Assembly (NCBI GenBank): GCA_001824635.1
Contig: MHYB01000079.1
Coordinates: forward strand, 225 to 7,483
Source: Planctomycetes bacterium GWF2_50_10
Lineage (GTDB): Bacteria; Planctomycetota; Phycisphaerae; Sedimentisphaerales; GWF2-50-10
Direction: 5' to 3'
DNA: 7,259 nt
Below, piece after piece: positions 4,683 through 7,259 of this stretch. Position 1 is the first letter of the stretch, and each line of letters begins with the position of its first letter. The notes under the pieces were generated by a model. The model saw nothing but the letters and a program-made list of their open reading frames with translations. It was not told the DNA's origin and ran no database searches. Both the position numbers and the translations under genes were made by a program.

Positions 4683-6173
4683 ATGACCGATTACGAAAAT
4701 CTCTACGCGGTATTTTCATCTGGGCAGCAGCCTTGCATTACGATCTGCACGCATGAGGAAGAATATGCGATAGACGTTATCTGCCGGGCGGCGCTGGAAC
4801 TAAAACGGGAGATACTGGTGTGGTCGGCATCGGAGGGGGTAAAGGCATCTTTTCTATGGGACAGCCCGGCTATGCCGGCGACGCAGGCGCCCCATGAGGC
4901 ACTGGCGAAGTTTGAAACGGTGGGCAATCAGACGATCTGCGTCATGCTCGATGTCGCGCACTTTTTGCGGGATAATCGCACGCTCAGGGCTTTGCGCGAT
5001 GTGATCAGCAGATTTGAAATGACCGGCTCAACGCTCGTACTGCTCGACAGCTGTGCGGAACTGCCTGATATTGTGCATTCATATTCGCGCAAGTATGAAA
5101 TTTCACTGCCGACTTCGGAAGAGCTTTCCGAGATCGTGCGAACGACAATACTGCGGCTGCATAAAAAGAAACCGCTTCAAATAGGTATAACCAAAACTGG
5201 TTTTGACGCGATAATCCGCAATCTGCGCGGGCTTTCAAGAAGGCAGGCTCAGCGTGTAATTATCGATACGGTGAGCGAAGATCGCACATTCCAGGATTCT
5301 GACCTCAATGACATCATAGCTGCCAAACGCCAAATGGTAGGCTCAAACGGCCTGCTGGAATATGTTCGCACGCCGCTTGATCTATCGGAAATAGGCGGTA
5401 TGAAAAAGCTCAAGCATTGGCTGGGGCTGCGGACGAATTCTTTCACTCCCCAAGCGGCTGCCTTCGGTATTAAAGCGCCCAGGGGTATGCTGATGCTTGG
5501 CGTGCAGGGTGCGGGCAAAAGCCTTTGTGCCAAGGCTGTAGCGACGGCTTGGCAGCAGCCGCTGTTGAGGCTTGATCCAAGCGTGCTTTACAGCAGATAT
5601 ATCGGCGATTCGGAAGACAACCTGCGAAAAGCGCTTGCCCAGGCTGAGGCAATGAGTCCTGTGATCCTGTGGATCGATGAAATTGAAAAAGCGTTTGCTT
5701 CTGCCGCAAGCCACAGTTCAGATGGCGGGCTTTCGCAGAGAATGTTCGGCACGCTGCTCACATGGATGCAGGAGAAGACAAGTCCCGTTTTTATAATCGC
5801 GACCGCCAATAATATCGAGGCCCTGCCGCCGGAACTACTGCGAAAGGGCCGCTTCGACGAAATATTCTTTGTCGATCTGCCTGGCACTGAGGCTCGCCAG
5901 GAGATTTTCAAGATCCATATCTCAAAGTGCAAGCGAGACGCTGGGGCGTTCGATCTGCAAAAGCTGGCCAAGGTTTCCGCGGGCTATTCCGGGGCAGAGA
6001 TCGAGCAGGCCATACTTTCGGCCCTTTACGAGGCTTACGCGTGCAAGGCCGAACTTAACGACGAAAATATTGCACAGGCGTTAAAGAATTCGCCGCCGAT
6101 ATCTGTTACAATGGCTGAGTCGATAAATACGCTTTTGGAATGGTCGAAGGGGCGGTGCGTACCGGTGGATTAG
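4683..6173 (+). CDS. Ycf46-like AAA ATPase
   Basis: This 496-aa cytosolic ATPase resembles the Ycf46 family of cyanobacteria and plastids, whose molecular role is poorly defined. Residues 1-160 form a degenerate N-terminal domain with THEEEYAIDVI (23-33), a strand ICVMLDVAHFL (85-95) and STLVLLDSCAELP (116-128); this is the usual Ycf46 arrangement of a decayed P-loop-like domain before the active one. The AAA module has Walker A GVQGAGKS (273-280), pore-loop-like YIGDSE (306-311), Walker B VILWIDEIE (327-335) with D332 and E333, sensor 1 TANN (374-377), arginine-finger region RKGRFDE (387-393, R387 and R390), and sensor 2 GYSGAEIEQA (434-443). All catalytic residues are intact. The start has AGGA (4671-4674) eight bases upstream. 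It begins after the terminator and is followed within 25 bp by the P-type ATPase gene, so the two are likely co-transcribed. The exact subfamily is less sure than the AAA assignment. Confidence 0.88.
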   Translation: MTDYENLYAVFSSGQQPCITICTHEEEYAIDVICRAALELKREILVWSASEGVKASFLWDSPAMPATQAPHEALAKFETVGNQTICVMLDVAHFLRDNRTLRALRDVISRFEMTGSTLVLLDSCAELPDIVHSYSRKYEISLPTSEELSEIVRTTILRLHKKKPLQIGITKTGFDAIIRNLRGLSRRQAQRVIIDTVSEDRTFQDSDLNDIIAAKRQMVGSNGLLEYVRTPLDLSEIGGMKKLKHWLGLRTNSFTPQAAAFGIKAPRGMLMLGVQGAGKSLCAKAVATAWQQPLLRLDPSVLYSRYIGDSEDNLRKALAQAEAMSPVILWIDEIEKAFASAASHSSDGGLSQRMFGTLLTWMQEKTSPVFIIATANNIEALPPELLRKGRFDEIFFVDLPGTEARQEIFKIHISKCKRDAGAFDLQKLAKVSAGYSGAEIEQAILSALYEAYACKAELNDENIAQALKNSPPISVTMAESINTLLEWSKGRCVPVD

Positions 6174-6198
6174 CCCATAAACTATAATCGAGGGGAGC

Positions 6199-7259
6199 AT
6201 GGAAAAAATAAATTTTTTCGCGAAGGATGCCGACGAGGTTTTAAGGATATTATCCTCCAGAGGCGAAGGATTAAGCAGCGATGAGGCAGCCGAGCGGCTT
6301 GATCGCTATGGGCCAAATGTTCTGCCGAGCATTTACAAACACGGGCCTCTGATACGATTTCTGAAGCAGTTCGATAACCTTCTTATATATGTGCTGCTGG
6401 CATCAGCTGTAATTACGGCCCTGATGGCCCATTGGGTAGACAGTTCGGTTATTTTCGGGGTGGTAATCATAAATTCAGTGATCGGTTTCATCCAGGAAGG
6501 CAAAGCGGAAAAAGCTATGGAAGCGATCCGCAAATTGCTCACGTTCGAATCGTCGGTACTGCGAAATTCGGTGCGCACCAGTATTGCGGCTGAGCATATT
6601 GTTCCCGGTGATATCGTGCTGCTCGAAAGCGGCGATAAAATACCCGCTGACATGAGGCTTATCCGGGTAAAGGAACTCAGGATAGATGAGGCTATTCTCA
6701 CGGGCGAATCAGTTCCCGTGGAGAAAAGTACGGAGGCTGTACCGGAAGATGCACTGCTTGGGGACAGGCATTCGATGGCTTTTGCCGGGACGCTTGTTAC
6801 CAGCGGGCAGGGGTCGGGGGTGGTGGTGGCGACCGCAGGCGGTACGGAAATGGGCAAGATAAGTGAAATGGTGGGAACCGTAGAGTCGTTGGAGACGCCG
6901 CTGCTGCGAAAAATAGCCCAGTTCAGCAAACAGCTTACGGTTACGATCCTGGTTGTTTCTGCGATAGTATTTGCTATGGGGGTGTTTGTATGGGCACACA
7001 AATCATCTGAGATGTTCCTTGTGGCGGTGGGGCTTGCGGTGGCGGCTATACCAGAGGGGTTGCCGGCGATAATCACGATCACGCTTTCTGTGGGTGTGCA
7101 CAGGATGGCCCGTCGCAATGCGATTATAAGGCGGCTGCCGGCGGTGGAGACGCTTGGCTCTGTGACGGTGATCTGTTCGGATAAAACGGGTACGCTGACG
7201 CGCAATGAGATGACGGTAACGACGGTTATTACCGGCGGGAGGATGTTTGAAGTAAGCGG
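6199..7259 (+). CDS. Type IIA (Ca2+-type) cation-transporting P-type ATPase, N-terminal part
   Basis: This is an inner-membrane ion pump driven by ATP, most likely exporting Ca2+ (Mn2+ possible). The first 353 residues are present and the gene runs off the right edge; full members are about 850-900 aa. Visible are the cation-ATPase N-domain (1-55, with DEAAERLDRYGPN), helices M1-M2 (about 59-100), the actuator domain with PGDIVLLESGDKIPADMRL (136-154) and TGES (168-171), M3 (about 247-267), and M4 with the ion-site motif VAAIPEGLPAI (281-291). The phosphorylation site CSDKTGTLTRNEM (326-338) has D328 as the phospho-acceptor. PEGL in M4 is the type IIA pattern, against CPC in heavy-metal pumps. 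The ATG is preceded by AGGGGAG (6191-6197), which ends only one base before ATG. It follows the AAA ATPase gene by 25 bp. The missing C-terminus (nucleotide-binding domain, M5-M10) prevents a firm call on the ion. Confidence 0.94.
   Translation, partial: MEKINFFAKDADEVLRILSSRGEGLSSDEAAERLDRYGPNVLPSIYKHGPLIRFLKQFDNLLIYVLLASAVITALMAHWVDSSVIFGVVIINSVIGFIQEGKAEKAMEAIRKLLTFESSVLRNSVRTSIAAEHIVPGDIVLLESGDKIPADMRLIRVKELRIDEAILTGESVPVEKSTEAVPEDALLGDRHSMAFAGTLVTSGQGSGVVVATAGGTEMGKISEMVGTVESLETPLLRKIAQFSKQLTVTILVVSAIVFAMGVFVWAHKSSEMFLVAVGLAVAAIPEGLPAIITITLSVGVHRMARRNAIIRRLPAVETLGSVTVICSDKTGTLTRNEMTVTTVITGGRMFEVS

Noticed and set aside
6183..6188. TATAAT hexamer just upstream of the P-type ATPase start
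   Set aside because: It lies only ten bases before the ATG, so transcription would start at the ribosome site. No -35-like sequence is present 16-18 bp upstream.
6333..7205. Open frame on the - strand opposite the P-type ATPase (290 codons)
   Set aside because: The product is dominated by Ser, Thr, Ile and Ala in a repetitive manner. The opposite strand carries every P-type ATPase motif, so this is a shadow frame.

Overview
The window is a stretch of bacterial chromosome at roughly 50% GC. It carries seven protein genes, six on the + strand and one on the - strand, plus a truncated gene tail at the left edge. I see no RNA genes, no CRISPR array, no integrase or transposase, and no phage genes. 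Taxonomy is only suggested. The combination of a PPi-type phosphofructokinase, a Ycf46-like AAA ATPase, a four-helix-bundle (23S IVS family) protein and A-rich intergenic repeats would fit a Planctomycetota/PVC-type environmental bacterium, but nothing here is diagnostic.

Left part (1-1193): the last codons of an unidentified gene end one base before the start of a predicted cytosolic aspartic protease (90-926). That protease appears to have two lobes in one chain. It faces nfi (endonuclease V, inosine-DNA repair, - strand) across a G-rich convergent spacer that contains two copies of an A-rich repeat.

Middle (1178-3281): nfi and folD are divergent from an 84-bp region with a good sigma70-like promoter for folD. 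FolD keeps its NAD(P)-binding region but has substitutions at all three classical catalytic positions (Lys, Gln, Asp). It is followed by an A-rich repeat that supplies its last residues. A four-helix-bundle protein gene comes next, broken into two frames at an A6 run. Its two ends encode the same NSK[F/L]K peptide.

Right part (3356-7259): a PPi-dependent phosphofructokinase has a clear ribosome binding site and a textbook intrinsic terminator. A Ycf46-like AAA ATPase and the first 353 residues of a type IIA (Ca2+-type) P-type ATPase follow, separated by 25 bp and probably co-transcribed.

The genes do not form one pathway. Folate C1 metabolism, glycolysis, DNA repair and ion transport are neighbours without an obvious common job. 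The most unusual signals are the GTTAAAA heptad repeats with a 1-2-3 copy ladder that form gene 3' ends, the frameshifted four-helix-bundle gene, the catalytically altered FolD, and the bilobal protease with a DTG/DTC motif pair. I do not see a convincing new multi-gene system.
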